Source: Bacteroidales bacterium (GTDB taxonomy: Bacteria > Bacteroidota > Bacteroidia > Bacteroidales > WRLA01). From it: a DNA stretch of 44,424 nucleotides. The position numbers were made by a program, and so were the translations under genes. Below, piece by piece: positions 23,586-32,080 of this stretch (positions are counted from its first letter, which is position 1; every line of letters starts with the position of its first letter). Under the pieces are notes generated by a model. It did no database searches. It was not told the origin of the DNA and saw only the letters and a program-made list of their open reading frames with translations. Location of the stretch: contig WRLA01000018.1 of the NCBI GenBank assembly GCA_009777825.1, positions 1 to 44,424 on the forward strand, in the 5' to 3' direction.

Positions 23586-23664
23586 AATGTAAACTTCTAT
23601 TGAAGACCGTGAATAATGTGAAGTTTATGAATGAGATTAATCCATGTGTTTATAAAAAAATGAT

Positions 23665-23672
23665 TACCTTTG
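23665..23672 (+). promoter_or_regulatory. -7 promoter element of the 66-aa protein gene
   Basis: TACCTTTG, 28 bp before ATG 23701; it would also drive the glycosyltransferase. Confidence 0.6.
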
Positions 23673-23700
23673 CATTAAAATTTAAAAGCATAAAGATATT

Positions 23701-23901
23701 ATGATAATAGAAAGAACAACTGACGAATTTGTTATCCGTTTTCCTTTCACAACCAATAATGAACGAATGCAGGATATGATAGACTATTTGCGTTTCAAAG
23801 AATTGACAGCTGATTACGGCGTTACTCAATCGGAAGTTGACCAACTTGCAAAAGCCATCAATCGAAAGTGGTGGGAAGAAAATCAATCAAAATTTGAATA
23901 G
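23701..23901 (+). CDS. Small antitoxin-like protein (66 aa)
   Basis: The short acidic/helical product ('MIIERTTDEFVIRFPFTTN', 'MIDYLRFKELTADYGVTQSEVDQLA', 'NRKWWEENQSKF') resembles orphan antitoxins of Bacteroidetes, with a DNA-binding-type N-terminal strand and a C-terminal helix. No toxin follows; the next gene is a glycosyltransferase after 8 bp. The family is not certain. Confidence 0.5.
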   Translation: MIIERTTDEFVIRFPFTTNNERMQDMIDYLRFKELTADYGVTQSEVDQLAKAINRKWWEENQSKFE

Positions 23902-23909
23902 TGATTACG

Positions 23910-24680
23910 ATGAAAATTATTGTTGACACTAACACTTCCAATATTTGTGTCGTAATCCCCACCTACAACAATGCAGCCACGTTACCGGCGGTGATTGAGT
24001 CCGTTCTCGGGTACATCGCCTCCGTAATTGTGGTAAACGACGGCTCGACCGACCGGACAGGCGAGATATTGGAGCAATACAAAGAGAAGATAACCATCGT
24101 CTCATACGTCAAAAACAGAGGTAAGGGCTATGCGCTGCAATGCGGTTTCGACTGCGCCCGACGGATGGGATACAAATACGCCTTGACGCTCGACTCTGAT
24201 GGTCAACACTTTGCCGAAGATATTCCCGCATTTGTGGAGGCGATTGAAAAATATCCGGACGCACTGATTGTCGGAAACCGGAACCTGACACAGGATAACA
24301 TGCCCAAAAAGAACACGTTTGCCAACAGATTTTCCAACTTCTGGTTCGTGTTGCAGACAGGGAGACGGTTGCCGGATACGCAAACCGGATACCGGTTGTA
24401 TCCGTTGGAAAAGATGAGGCGACTACGTCCGTTTACCTCCCGTTATGAGGCTGAGTTGGAGATGCTTGTCCGCTGCGCTTGGCGGGGGATACGGTTGGTT
24501 TCGATACCTGTCCGGGTCTATTATGCACCGGATGGGGAACGGGTGAGCCATTTCCGTCCGGGGATGGATTTTTTCCGTATCAGTTTGTTGAACACGCTGT
24601 TTGTGGTTTTGGCGGTGGTTTATGGGTATCCGGCGATGTTGGTGAGAAAAATTATATCTTTATCTTTCTGTCAGAAATAA
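23910..24680 (+). CDS. GT2-family glycosyltransferase
   Basis: The product (256 aa from ATG 23910) is a GT-A fold family 2 glycosyltransferase: 'ICVVIPTYNNAATLPAVIESVL', 'VIVVNDGSTDRTGEIL', the DxD-like 'LTLDSDGQH', and C-terminal 'GTRRLPDTQTGYR'-like block ending in a hydrophobic segment. A glycosyltransferase is standard in aryl-polyene clusters and may modify the polyene head group. GTG 23901 is an alternative start. The last 10 bp overlap the 3' end of the opposite-strand toxin gene, and the C-terminus (SLSFCQK) may have been rewritten by that insertion. Confidence 0.88.
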   Translation: MKIIVDTNTSNICVVIPTYNNAATLPAVIESVLGYIASVIVVNDGSTDRTGEILEQYKEKITIVSYVKNRGKGYALQCGFDCARRMGYKYALTLDSDGQHFAEDIPAFVEAIEKYPDALIVGNRNLTQDNMPKKNTFANRFSNFWFVLQTGRRLPDTQTGYRLYPLEKMRRLRPFTSRYEAELEMLVRCAWRGIRLVSIPVRVYYAPDGERVSHFRPGMDFFRISLLNTLFVVLAVVYGYPAMLVRKIISLSFCQK

Positions 24681-24997
24681 TCTTTTATAATTTCTCGAAT
24701 TTGTTTATCGGTAAGATTTTCTCTTTCGCTTTTTGAATAGATAGAAAAAAGCAACACGGTTGTTTGTATAACTTTGACAAAGGATAAAACCCTAACCCCT
24801 CCTGATTTCCCTTTATTTTTCGAAGCGACCGCCAAACGAATTTTATAAATATCGTTGCCAAGGGATATGCCAATTGTGGGATTTTGTTCCAGTTGGGTAA
24901 AAAGCATTTCCAATTCCGATTTTAAAGACGGGTATTTTTTAGAAAGCCTTTTAGCTTCTTTTCGAAAATTGGTAGAGAGTTCAACGTTATAGCTCAT
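24671..24997 (-). CDS. RelE/ParE-superfamily toxin
   Basis: The 108-aa product has the RelE/ParE-like core ('FRKEAKRLSKKYPSLKSELEMLFTQLEQNP', 'IYKIRLAVASKNKGKSGGVRVL', 'LLFSIYSKSERENLTDKQIREIIK'). Such toxins cleave ribosomal mRNA or inhibit gyrase. The antitoxin gene overlaps it upstream (24987). The pair sits on the opposite strand to the pigment cluster, between the glycosyltransferase and MMPL genes. Confidence 0.82.
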   Translation of the reverse strand: MSYNVELSTNFRKEAKRLSKKYPSLKSELEMLFTQLEQNPTIGISLGNDIYKIRLAVASKNKGKSGGVRVLSFVKVIQTTVLLFSIYSKSERENLTDKQIREIIKDYF

Positions 24998-25193
24998 TGA
25001 GAAAATCTTTAGCAGGTGTTGTTTTTAATATACCTTTTTCGAACATGCGTACTTCTTCCAACCCTGCTTTGATATTATCCAATACGCGTGGTTCTTCATC
25101 TGTTTCGATTCTTTTAACGTAATGCAGGCTTTTAGCCAATTCAACAAAGTGACTGTATTCCCTTTCGGTGGTATATACTGTTACATGTCTCAT
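24987..25193 (-). CDS. Antitoxin of the RelE/ParE-type pair
   Basis: The 68-aa product ('MRHVTVYTTEREYSHFVELAKSLHYVKRI', 'LEEVRMFEKGILKTTPAKDFLNEL') looks like the Bacteroidetes antitoxins that precede RelE/ParE toxins. The start is the ATG at 25193 (MRHVTVYT). The stop overlaps the toxin start, as usual. Promoter at 25256-25263. Confidence 0.75.
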   Translation of the reverse strand: MRHVTVYTTEREYSHFVELAKSLHYVKRIETDEEPRVLDNIKAGLEEVRMFEKGILKTTPAKDFLNEL

Positions 25194-25255
25194 CTTTTCC
25201 CTTCTGCGTTCTGTTATGTTCTGTCCTATACTCATAATCAAATGATATTGTTTTG

Positions 25256-25263
25256 CAAAAGTA
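25256..25263 (-). promoter_or_regulatory. -7 promoter element of the toxin-antitoxin pair
   Basis: CAAAAGTA (minus strand TACTTTTG), 63 bp from the antitoxin start. Confidence 0.45.
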
Positions 25264-25336
25264 ATCAAATAATCAACATCGTCCCTGTTTTTCTTACATT
25301 TTTTCTCGTAGGTTAGAGTTTTTATAAAAAATATTG

Positions 25337-25344
25337 TAATTTTG
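25337..25344 (+). promoter_or_regulatory. -7 promoter element of the MMPL fusion gene
   Basis: TAATTTTG, 56 bp before ATG 25400. A short frame MSNISER-stop (25373-25396) lies between. Confidence 0.5.
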
Positions 25345-25399
25345 CAGTTTTAAAAAATCTAAGGCAAGATTTATGAGCAACATATCTGAAAGATAAAAC

Positions 25400-28300
25400 A
25401 TGGTAAAACTCATCCTCCGTATCTACAATCACTTTTCCAAGCGAAAGCCCCTGTTATTCACCTTATTAGCAGTGTTATCGCTCTTGCTGGCATTTTCAGC
25501 GTCGCGTATCAATTTCAAGGAGGACATCTCCGCTTTTTTGCCCAAAGACCACAATACCGACCGCATCAACTATGCCTATCAGCATTTGAACTCGACCAAC
25601 AAACTGTTGGTCAGCGTGAGCATGGCGGACAGCGCCGCTGCGCCCGATGCAGAGTTGATGATAGACGCCGTCAGCCACCTTGTCGAACAGTTGGAACAAG
25701 CCGATTCCGCCGGCGTCTATTTCCGAAAAATTGACTACACGGTTGACCAGCAGCAGATATTGACGGTGTCGCAGTTTCTGGTGGAGAACATGCCTTATTT
25801 TCTCACCGAGTCCGACTATGAACGGATGGATTCGCTCTTGACCGAAGAAAACATCGCGTTGCAACTGAGCAATAACAAACGGATGCTCATGTCGCCCATC
25901 GGCATGATGATGAAACAGAATATCATGGCCGACCCGCTGCATTTTTCCGCGCCCGTGTTGTCGGGACTACGTGATTTTCAGGCGAGTAACCAGTTTCAAC
26001 TCTACAATGACTTTATCTTCTCGAGCGACCGGAAAGAGGCTATCATCACCATCGAGTCGCGTTATCCGATAAGCGAAACACACGAAAACGCCAAACTGCT
26101 CGCCATCGTTGACCACGCCGCCAACAACACGCAATCCCGTTTTGAACAACAAATCAAGATACATCATTTTGGCTCAATAGCCATCGCCGTTACCAATGCC
26201 GACCGTCTCAAGCAAGACAGTCTGCTCTCTTCCATCATCGCTATCGTACTCATTTTGAGCCTTTTGATCTACGCTTTCCGAAGCGCTAAAAATTTGCTGA
26301 TGATGCTCTGTTCGTTGCTTTTCGGATGGCTGTTTGCCTTGGGTCTGCTCTCCGTTTTGAGGGACGAGGTGTCGCTCATCGCTATTGGCGTGAGTTCCAT
26401 CATCATCGGCATTGCCATTAACTATCCGTTGCATTTTATCCTGAACAACAAACATGAGCGGCACATCCCCAACGTGATAAAAAACATTGTCGTGCCGCTC
26501 ACCATCGGCAACATTACCACCATCGGCGCCTTTTTGAGCCTCATGTTCATCAGTGGCGACGCCATGCGCGACCTCGGACTTTTCGCTTCGTTGCTGCTTG
26601 CCGGTGTTATCTGTTTTGTGCTTATCTTCCTGCCTCATTTGCTGAAAAAGAAGTCTCCAACCGCCGACGACAAAGCAATGGAAGATGTTCTTGTTTTCAA
26701 AAAACTGCTCTCGTGGAAACCCAAACGCAACAGATGGTTTGCGTGGATATTTATTGCGTTGACCGTTTTCTTTTGCATCCGGAGTTTCGGTACCAAGTTC
26801 GACGCGGATATGCAAAATATCAACTACATGACGGAGACGCAAAGGGCTGATTTCAAAAAACTTATATCCACTCTCGAACAGGGACAGCAAACGATTTACT
26901 ACATCTCGGCAGGAGAAGATTTGGACAAAGCGCTGACCGCCTACGAAGATTCAAAAGCGGCGTTAGACAGTTTGCAGACAACCGGAATGTTCACCAAAAT
27001 CAGCGGATTGGGCGTTTACCTGCCGTCGAAAAAGATGCAGCAGCAACGTCTGGCACGCTGGCAAACATTTTGCGAAGAGAAAAAAGACATCTTCACAAAA
27101 ATTGACGCAGCAGGCGTTGAAAACGGATTCAAGTCCGGCGCATTCAGCCGGTTCGACGACATTGTTAATGCTGATTACGAAGTACGGGACGTCAGTTATT
27201 TTGAACCGATAACATCATCACTTGCAAACAATTACATCGCAAACGAAAACGACGGCGGCATGGTCATGACCCTGCTGCATACCACGCATACCGAATTAGA
27301 CGCATTAGAAGCAACACTGAACACCATCAACAACTCCTTCTCGTTCGACGCCGGAACCATCGGGCGCAGCATGGTTAACGCCCTCTCGACGGATTTTGAC
27401 TTGGTATTACTCATCTGCGGATTCGTCGTCTTTGCGTTTCTCATCTTCACGCTGGGGCGCATCGAGTTAAGCCTGCTCGCCTTTCTGCCGCTCACCATCG
27501 GATGGTTTTGGATATTGGGCATCATGAACATTTGCGATATTCGTTTCAACATTGTCAACATCATCCTTGCCACGTTCATCTTCGGTCAGGGCGACGACTA
27601 CACCATCTTCATGACCGAAGGCTTGATGTACGAATATGCTTATCGGCGCAAGTTGCTCGTCTCATACAAAAACAGCATCACGCTGTCGGCGATAGTGATG
27701 TTTATCGGCATCGGGTCGCTCATTCTGGCACAACATCCGGCGTTGCGGTCGTTGGCGGAGATCACCATCATCGGTATGGGGTCGGTGGTGCTGATGGCGT
27801 TTCTGTTGCCGCCCGTCATATTCCGCTGGCTCACCATGCGGAAAGGGAAACGACGGTTGATGCCAATAACACTTGCCAACATCGCCTCGCTCGTTTACGC
27901 TTTCATCGTTTTTCTGTTCGGCACACTCGTTCTTACGGTGATAGGATTTTTCCTGTTTACTTTGGGTAAAACGACCGACAAGAAGAAGTTGCGCTACCAC
28001 CGGATAATATGTTGGGTGGCGCGTTTTGTGGTGGTACGTATTCCGCGCGTCAAAACCACATATAACAACTTTGATAAAACGATATTCGACAAACCCGCCA
28101 TCATCATCAGCAACCACCAGTCGCATCTCGACCTGATGTGCATCATGAGCCTCTCGCCAAAACTCATCATCTTAACCAACGAATGGGTGTGGAACTCGCC
28201 ATTCTACGGACGACTCATCAAATATGCCGACTTTTATCCCGTCTCCAATGGTATTGAGAACAACTTGGATAAGTTGCAATCCATCGTAGAAAAAGGTTAT

Positions 28301-29041
28301 TCGATTATGATTTTCCCCGAAGGCACGCGCTCGGAGGATTGTTCTATCCGCCGGTTCCATCGGGGAGCGTTCTATTTGGCGGAGAAGTTGAACTTGGACA
28401 TTATTCCGGTGATACTGCATGGCGCCGGACATGTCCTTCCTAAAAAAGAGTTTATGTTGCGCAAAGGAGAGATTCATATTCATGTTATGCCTCCAGCCCC
28501 CCCAAGCCCCCCCGAAGGGGGGGATGTGCGAATACATCCTCGCTCTACACTGTCATGTTCATCGTGTGTCGTCCTCACCCCCCTCCCTTCGGGGGGGCTT
28601 GGGGGGGCTATGCGCCGCTTCTACGCAGAAGAATACGCCAAGATAGCCGCCGAAATAGAAACAGCCGACTACTATTCGGATTTGGTGCTACACAACTACA
28701 TTTATAAAGGTCCGTCGGTAGAACGGGCGGTGCGTCGTAATTTGAAGAAAAACAGTAATTACAAGGAAATCATCTCGCAACTGAAAGGCAAAAGTCGCGT
28801 GTTAATCGAAAATTGCGGATACGGGGAGTTGCCGCTGCTGCTGTCGTTGGTTTATAAAAACATGAACGTCGTAGCCACCGACACCGACGCCGACAAGTTG
28901 GAATTAGCAGCCAATTGTACGTGGGTGAAAGGGAATTTGAAGTATGTCGAGAGGGTTGATGGGGAGGAGGAATTTGATGCGGTGGTGGTGGTAGATGAAA
29001 ATTGTGTACCTTTGCATGTTGAAAATCACGGATATGTCTAA
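25400..29041 (+). CDS. MMPL-type exporter fused to acyltransferase and methyltransferase-like domains
   Basis: A 1213-aa three-part protein. Residues ~1-870: RND/MMPL exporter with a first TM near 15-35, two periplasmic loops and two groups of TM segments (~265-420 and ~660-870). Residues ~895-1030: PlsC-like acyltransferase with 'NHQSHLD' (HX4D, His about 904) and 'FPEGTRS'. Residues ~1110-1200: SAM-binding Rossmann-like 'VLIENCGYGELPLLLSL...VVATDTDADKLELAA'. An MMPL transporter and an acyltransferase are separate genes in many aryl-polyene clusters; here they are fused. The GC-rich palindrome pair (28495-28609) is translated in frame as a ~38-residue Pro/Ser/Gly loop between the acyltransferase and the next domain. 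It probably acylates the pigment lipid and moves it toward the outer membrane. Confidence 0.88.
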   Translation: MVKLILRIYNHFSKRKPLLFTLLAVLSLLLAFSASRINFKEDISAFLPKDHNTDRINYAYQHLNSTNKLLVSVSMADSAAAPDAELMIDAVSHLVEQLEQADSAGVYFRKIDYTVDQQQILTVSQFLVENMPYFLTESDYERMDSLLTEENIALQLSNNKRMLMSPIGMMMKQNIMADPLHFSAPVLSGLRDFQASNQFQLYNDFIFSSDRKEAIITIESRYPISETHENAKLLAIVDHAANNTQSRFEQQIKIHHFGSIAIAVTNADRLKQDSLLSSIIAIVLILSLLIYAFRSAKNLLMMLCSLLFGWLFALGLLSVLRDEVSLIAIGVSSIIIGIAINYPLHFILNNKHERHIPNVIKNIVVPLTIGNITTIGAFLSLMFISGDAMRDLGLFASLLLAGVICFVLIFLPHLLKKKSPTADDKAMEDVLVFKKLLSWKPKRNRWFAWIFIALTVFFCIRSFGTKFDADMQNINYMTETQRADFKKLISTLEQGQQTIYYISAGEDLDKALTAYEDSKAALDSLQTTGMFTKISGLGVYLPSKKMQQQRLARWQTFCEEKKDIFTKIDAAGVENGFKSGAFSRFDDIVNADYEVRDVSYFEPITSSLANNYIANENDGGMVMTLLHTTHTELDALEATLNTINNSFSFDAGTIGRSMVNALSTDFDLVLLICGFVVFAFLIFTLGRIELSLLAFLPLTIGWFWILGIMNICDIRFNIVNIILATFIFGQGDDYTIFMTEGLMYEYAYRRKLLVSYKNSITLSAIVMFIGIGSLILAQHPALRSLAEITIIGMGSVVLMAFLLPPVIFRWLTMRKGKRRLMPITLANIASLVYAFIVFLFGTLVLTVIGFFLFTLGKTTDKKKLRYHRIICWVARFVVVRIPRVKTTYNNFDKTIFDKPAIIISNHQSHLDLMCIMSLSPKLIILTNEWVWNSPFYGRLIKYADFYPVSNGIENNLDKLQSIVEKGYSIMIFPEGTRSEDCSIRRFHRGAFYLAEKLNLDIIPVILHGAGHVLPKKEFMLRKGEIHIHVMPPAPPSPPEGGDVRIHPRSTLSCSSCVVLTPLPSGGLGGAMRRFYAEEYAKIAAEIETADYYSDLVLHNYIYKGPSVERAVRRNLKKNSNYKEIISQLKGKSRVLIENCGYGELPLLLSLVYKNMNVVATDTDADKLELAANCTWVKGNLKYVERVDGEEEFDAVVVVDENCVPLHVENHGYV
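28495..28609. repeat. Inverted pair of GC-rich palindromes inside the MMPL fusion gene
   Basis: AGCCCCCCCAAGCCCCCCCG (starting 28495) and its inverse CGGGGGGGCTTGGGGGGGCT (ending 28609) flank ~60 bp of unrelated sequence. Both are copies of the repeat at 2401-2435. The whole block stays in frame. Confidence 0.8.
29007..29014 (+). promoter_or_regulatory. -7 promoter element within the end of the MMPL fusion gene
   Basis: TACCTTTG lies inside the preceding gene, 43 bp before the oxidoreductase start. Confidence 0.5.
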
Positions 29042-29056
29042 AACACAAACTACTAA

Positions 29057-30583
29057 ATGCAAACAAAATACGACATCATCATCATCGGAAGCGGCTTAGG
29101 CGGACTCGTCTGCGGCTATATGTTATCCAAGAACGGATACAAGGTTGCCATTTTTGAGCAAGGGGCGCAATTTGGCGGATGCTTGCAGACGTTTAAAAGG
29201 AGGGGCGTCAAGTTTGAGACGGGCGTACACTACGTCGGCAGCATGGGCGCAGGACAGTCGCTTGACCGTTTTTTTCACTATCTGTCGCTGTTTCCCGACG
29301 TTAAGGTTTCGCCGTTAGACCCGCTCGGTTTCGACGTCATGTCGTTTAGAGGTGAGCGCTACCGGTACGCTACGGGCTACGACAACTTCGTAGAGACGCT
29401 GGCGCAGAAGTTCCCCGCCGAGCGCGACAACCTGAAACGCTATGCGACGGCTATGAGAAACGTGGCGCAGAGTTCGCCGTTTCACTCTATGAACGACCCG
29501 ACCGAGCCGTTTCAGTTCAGTTCGAGTTATGCTACGACCAGCGTCAACGATTTTATCGCTTCTTTTACCACAAACACGGTGTTGCAAAACGTGCTGGTCG
29601 GACTTGTTCCGCTCTATGCCGGCGTGAAAGATAAGACGCCGCTGTATGTTCACTCTTTCATCAACGACTCAAACATATCCGGCGCCTGTCGTATCATGGG
29701 TGGCAGCGACCAGATTGCCGACTCGTTGGTGCGCTCTATCCGTTCGTTCGGCGGCGAGGTTTTTGCTTCGAGCAAGGTGCATAAAATCCTTTGCGACGAC
29801 TTCAAAGCAACGGGCATCATGTTGGAAGACGGAACGCAAATCGCCACAGACCACATCATCTCCAACACGCATCCCGAAGTTACCATTGACATGATTGACT
29901 CTCACCTGATACGTCCGATGTACCGCAACAGAATACGTGAGATGGAACAGTCCATCGCCAACTTCACGGTCTATCTGAAGTTTAAAGAGAACACTGTCCC
30001 CTACATGAACTACAACTACTATCACTACAACGGCGACGAAATCTGGAACTGTGAGAATTATACCGCACAGGATTGGCCCCGCGGTTATCTCTACATGCAC
30101 CTCTGTCCGGCACAGCAGGCGCAATATGCGCAGGCAGGCGAGATTCTCACCATCATGCGCTTTGACGAGGTGGCGCAATGGGCTGGCACTAAGGTAGAAC
30201 AGCGCGGCGAAGCATACAAAGAGTTCAAACAGCGCAAGGCAGAAACGTTGCTGGAACAACTCGAACGCGCCTTCCCCGGAACGCTCGCCAACGTAGAATC
30301 CTACTACACCTCCACGCCGCTCACCTACCTAAACTACACCGGAACAAAAAACGGCGCCGCCTACGGCGTCCTGCGCAACATCAACGCCCCGCGCATCGTT
30401 CACCGCACCAGAATACCCAACCTCTTCTTAGCAGGACAAAACACTAATGCTCACGGTATTATGGGCGTAATCATCGGATCTATCATCGCCTGCTCCGAAT
30501 TTCTGGGACGCGACTTCCTTTGGGAACAGATTACGGGAGAGTATGACAAAATTAAATATAAACACGAAGGCACGAAGAGATGA
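29057..30583 (+). CDS. FAD-dependent oxidoreductase, phytoene-desaturase-like
   Basis: The 508-aa product has the N-terminal Rossmann motif 'IIIGSGLGGLVCGYMLSKNGYKV' and 'FEQGAQFGGCLQTFKRRGVKFETG', typical of CrtI/retinol-saturase-like enzymes. The C-terminal 'NLFLAGQNTNAHGIMGVIIGSII' closes the FAD site. It may reduce or desaturate the polyene or lipid. Such a gene recurs in Bacteroidetes aryl-polyene clusters. It has an internal promoter upstream. Its last residues (KHEGTKR) come from a CACGAAG-type repeat, and its stop overlaps the next start (ATGA). Confidence 0.9.
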   Translation: MQTKYDIIIIGSGLGGLVCGYMLSKNGYKVAIFEQGAQFGGCLQTFKRRGVKFETGVHYVGSMGAGQSLDRFFHYLSLFPDVKVSPLDPLGFDVMSFRGERYRYATGYDNFVETLAQKFPAERDNLKRYATAMRNVAQSSPFHSMNDPTEPFQFSSSYATTSVNDFIASFTTNTVLQNVLVGLVPLYAGVKDKTPLYVHSFINDSNISGACRIMGGSDQIADSLVRSIRSFGGEVFASSKVHKILCDDFKATGIMLEDGTQIATDHIISNTHPEVTIDMIDSHLIRPMYRNRIREMEQSIANFTVYLKFKENTVPYMNYNYYHYNGDEIWNCENYTAQDWPRGYLYMHLCPAQQAQYAQAGEILTIMRFDEVAQWAGTKVEQRGEAYKEFKQRKAETLLEQLERAFPGTLANVESYYTSTPLTYLNYTGTKNGAAYGVLRNINAPRIVHRTRIPNLFLAGQNTNAHGIMGVIIGSIIACSEFLGRDFLWEQITGEYDKIKYKHEGTKR

Positions 30584-30595
30584 AGACACGAAGAA
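30559..30595. repeat. CACGAAG-type repeat across a gene junction
   Basis: CACGAAGGCACGAAGAGATG then AAGACACGAAG: three CACGAAG words flank the overlap of the oxidoreductase stop and the next start. The C-terminus of one protein and the N-terminus (MKTRR) of the next are therefore repeat-encoded. Confidence 0.6.
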
Positions 30596-31179
30596 TAACT
30601 AAACTGCTTGTAATTTTGTTTTTATTTCTCAGCAACTCTTTGACCTACTCACAAACAGAGGGTGTGAGAAAAAACGCATTGAGAACGACCTTTTTATCTT
30701 ATGCCACCGGCTCGACAAAGTTGAGTTATGAACGCTCAATAACTACGCACCAGAGCGTTGAAATAACCGGCGGCGTGATAGGTATCGGCTACGATGGCAA
30801 AAGCAATAATCCGCGCGGAGGCTTATTCAGATGCGCTCATAAATATATCATAAATTCAAACCCAAGATACCCGCTCAACGGAATATACATCAAGTCGGAA
30901 TTTGCGCTTTCGAGTTTCAACTACGACGCGAAACAAAAGAGCCGTAACGATGAAAAAACACGACAAAATGCCACCATGGGCGCATTATTGGCTTCTGCCG
31001 GGTATCAATGGACAAAACATGTTTTCACCGTTGACGGATTCGTCGGCATCGGCGGCGCACTCGGAAATGAATGTGATACCTATTACCACCACGGATTTAT
31101 CCTCTGGGATTTCTTTGGCACAAAATGTAAATATGTGGCGCTTACTTTCGGGATAAAGTTAGGGATTGCGTTTCCTTAA
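30580..31179 (+). CDS. Outer-membrane beta-barrel-like protein (199 aa)
   Basis: A signal peptide (about 1-25, 'LFLFLSNSLTYSQ') is followed by alternating beta-strand sequence ('STKLSYERSITTHQSVEITGG', 'FTVDGFVGIGGALGN', 'YVALTFGIKLGIAFP'), and the protein ends with the C-terminal Phe-Pro of an outer-membrane protein. DUF3575-like, but not certain. Last gene of the pigment-lipid block. It may anchor or expose the product. Confidence 0.65.
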   Translation: MKTRRITKLLVILFLFLSNSLTYSQTEGVRKNALRTTFLSYATGSTKLSYERSITTHQSVEITGGVIGIGYDGKSNNPRGGLFRCAHKYIINSNPRYPLNGIYIKSEFALSSFNYDAKQKSRNDEKTRQNATMGALLASAGYQWTKHVFTVDGFVGIGGALGNECDTYYHHGFILWDFFGTKCKYVALTFGIKLGIAFP

Positions 31180-31216
31180 TTGAAAAAAATTTTTTGCATC
31201 AATTCAAAAAAAGTCG

Positions 31217-31224
31217 TACCCTTG
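31217..31224 (+). promoter_or_regulatory. Orphan -7 promoter element
   Basis: TACCCTTG is near-consensus and is preceded by an A-rich tract. No plus-strand gene begins nearby (ssb has its own promoter at 31578), so it would read antisense into the truncated 31238-31531 gene. Confidence 0.4.
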
Positions 31225-31237
31225 CCGCAACTTAATA

Positions 31238-31531
31238 TTAAGTATTAAAACGAATAGGTTCTTCTCCGTCCGTTGAATAAGAGTAGGCGACGCCCCGATT
31301 AGGGATGACGCTCCCCGAAAATTTCGGGTTGTCATCCGTTGTCCATGTACAGCCGATAAAACCATCGTCATGCAACGTGATCATCGGGTAAACAGCATTT
31401 TGACTCTGACGGTCATAACTTTTCGAGATTCCGGCAGACTCCCATCCGTTAACATCAAGAAAGCGTTGTTCCTGCGCTACGGCAGACGTCATCAAGCCTG
31501 CCATTAGCATACATAATAAAACTTTTTTCAT
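31238..31531 (-). pseudogene. Truncated secreted protein (N-terminal fragment)
   Basis: The 97-aa frame starts with a signal peptide (about 1-19, 'LMTSAVAQ') and 'RFLDVNGWESAGISKSYDRQS', then stops at a beta-rich 'GVAYSYSTDGEEPIRFNT'. The start resembles large secreted BNR/sialidase-like or T9SS proteins of Bacteroidetes, which run for hundreds of residues. It ends next to an AT-rich palindrome (CTTAATATTAAG, 31230-31241). It is probably a remnant. Confidence 0.5.
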
Positions 31532-31577
31532 AACTTTTTTATTTAATTAATAATGGAGCAGGTACGAATTAATTTTG

Positions 31578-31585
31578 TATCTTTG
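31578..31585 (+). promoter_or_regulatory. -7 promoter element of ssb
   Basis: TATCTTTG, 20 bp before the ssb start. Confidence 0.65.
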
Positions 31586-31605
31586 CCCCATAAAATTTTA
31601 CAGTT

Positions 31606-32052
31606 ATGGCAAACGGAATCAATAAGGTGATTTTAATCGGTCACTTAGGAAAAGACCCCGAAGTTCAGGTTTTCGACGGGGTCAAACGGGCGGCTTTTTC
31701 ATTAGCCACCGACGAGTCGTATCGCGACAAAGACGGCAACCGGACAGAGCGCGTCGAATGGCACAACATCAGTTTATGGCGCGGATTGGCGGATGTCTCC
31801 GAGCGGTTTTTGCACAAAGGGTCGAAGGTTTACATCGAAGGGAAACTGCGTACCCGCACCTATCCCGACGAAACGGGGAAACAGCGCTATTTCACGGAAA
31901 TCATCGCCGACAACATGATGATGCTCGACCGCAAAGAAGGCAGCGACGCACCTCCGGCAAAGCCAACGCCACCGCCACCGGCACAGTTCGAGCCGCTTCC
32001 GGAATCCGACATCACGGCAGCGCCGCCGATAGACGACGACTTGCCCTTCTAA
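31606..32052 (+). CDS. ssb: Single-stranded DNA-binding protein
   Basis: The 148-aa SSB has an N-terminal OB fold ('NKVILIGHLGKDPEV', 'SLATDESYRDKDGNRTERVEWHNI', 'GSKVYIEGKLRTRTY') and the acidic C-terminal tail DDDLPF that recruits repair partners. The Pro-rich linker is typical. Followed after 28 bp by gldD, a common Bacteroidetes pairing. Confidence 0.97.
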   Translation: MANGINKVILIGHLGKDPEVQVFDGVKRAAFSLATDESYRDKDGNRTERVEWHNISLWRGLADVSERFLHKGSKVYIEGKLRTRTYPDETGKQRYFTEIIADNMMMLDRKEGSDAPPAKPTPPPPAQFEPLPESDITAAPPIDDDLPF

Positions 32053-32080
32053 ATTAACTTTCCCGTCCCAAAATAAACAG

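Noticed and set aside
26174..26890. 238-codon minus-strand frame inside the MMPL gene
   Set aside because: Antisense shadow of a well-conserved exporter; His/Gln/Glu/Asp-rich and without family resemblance.
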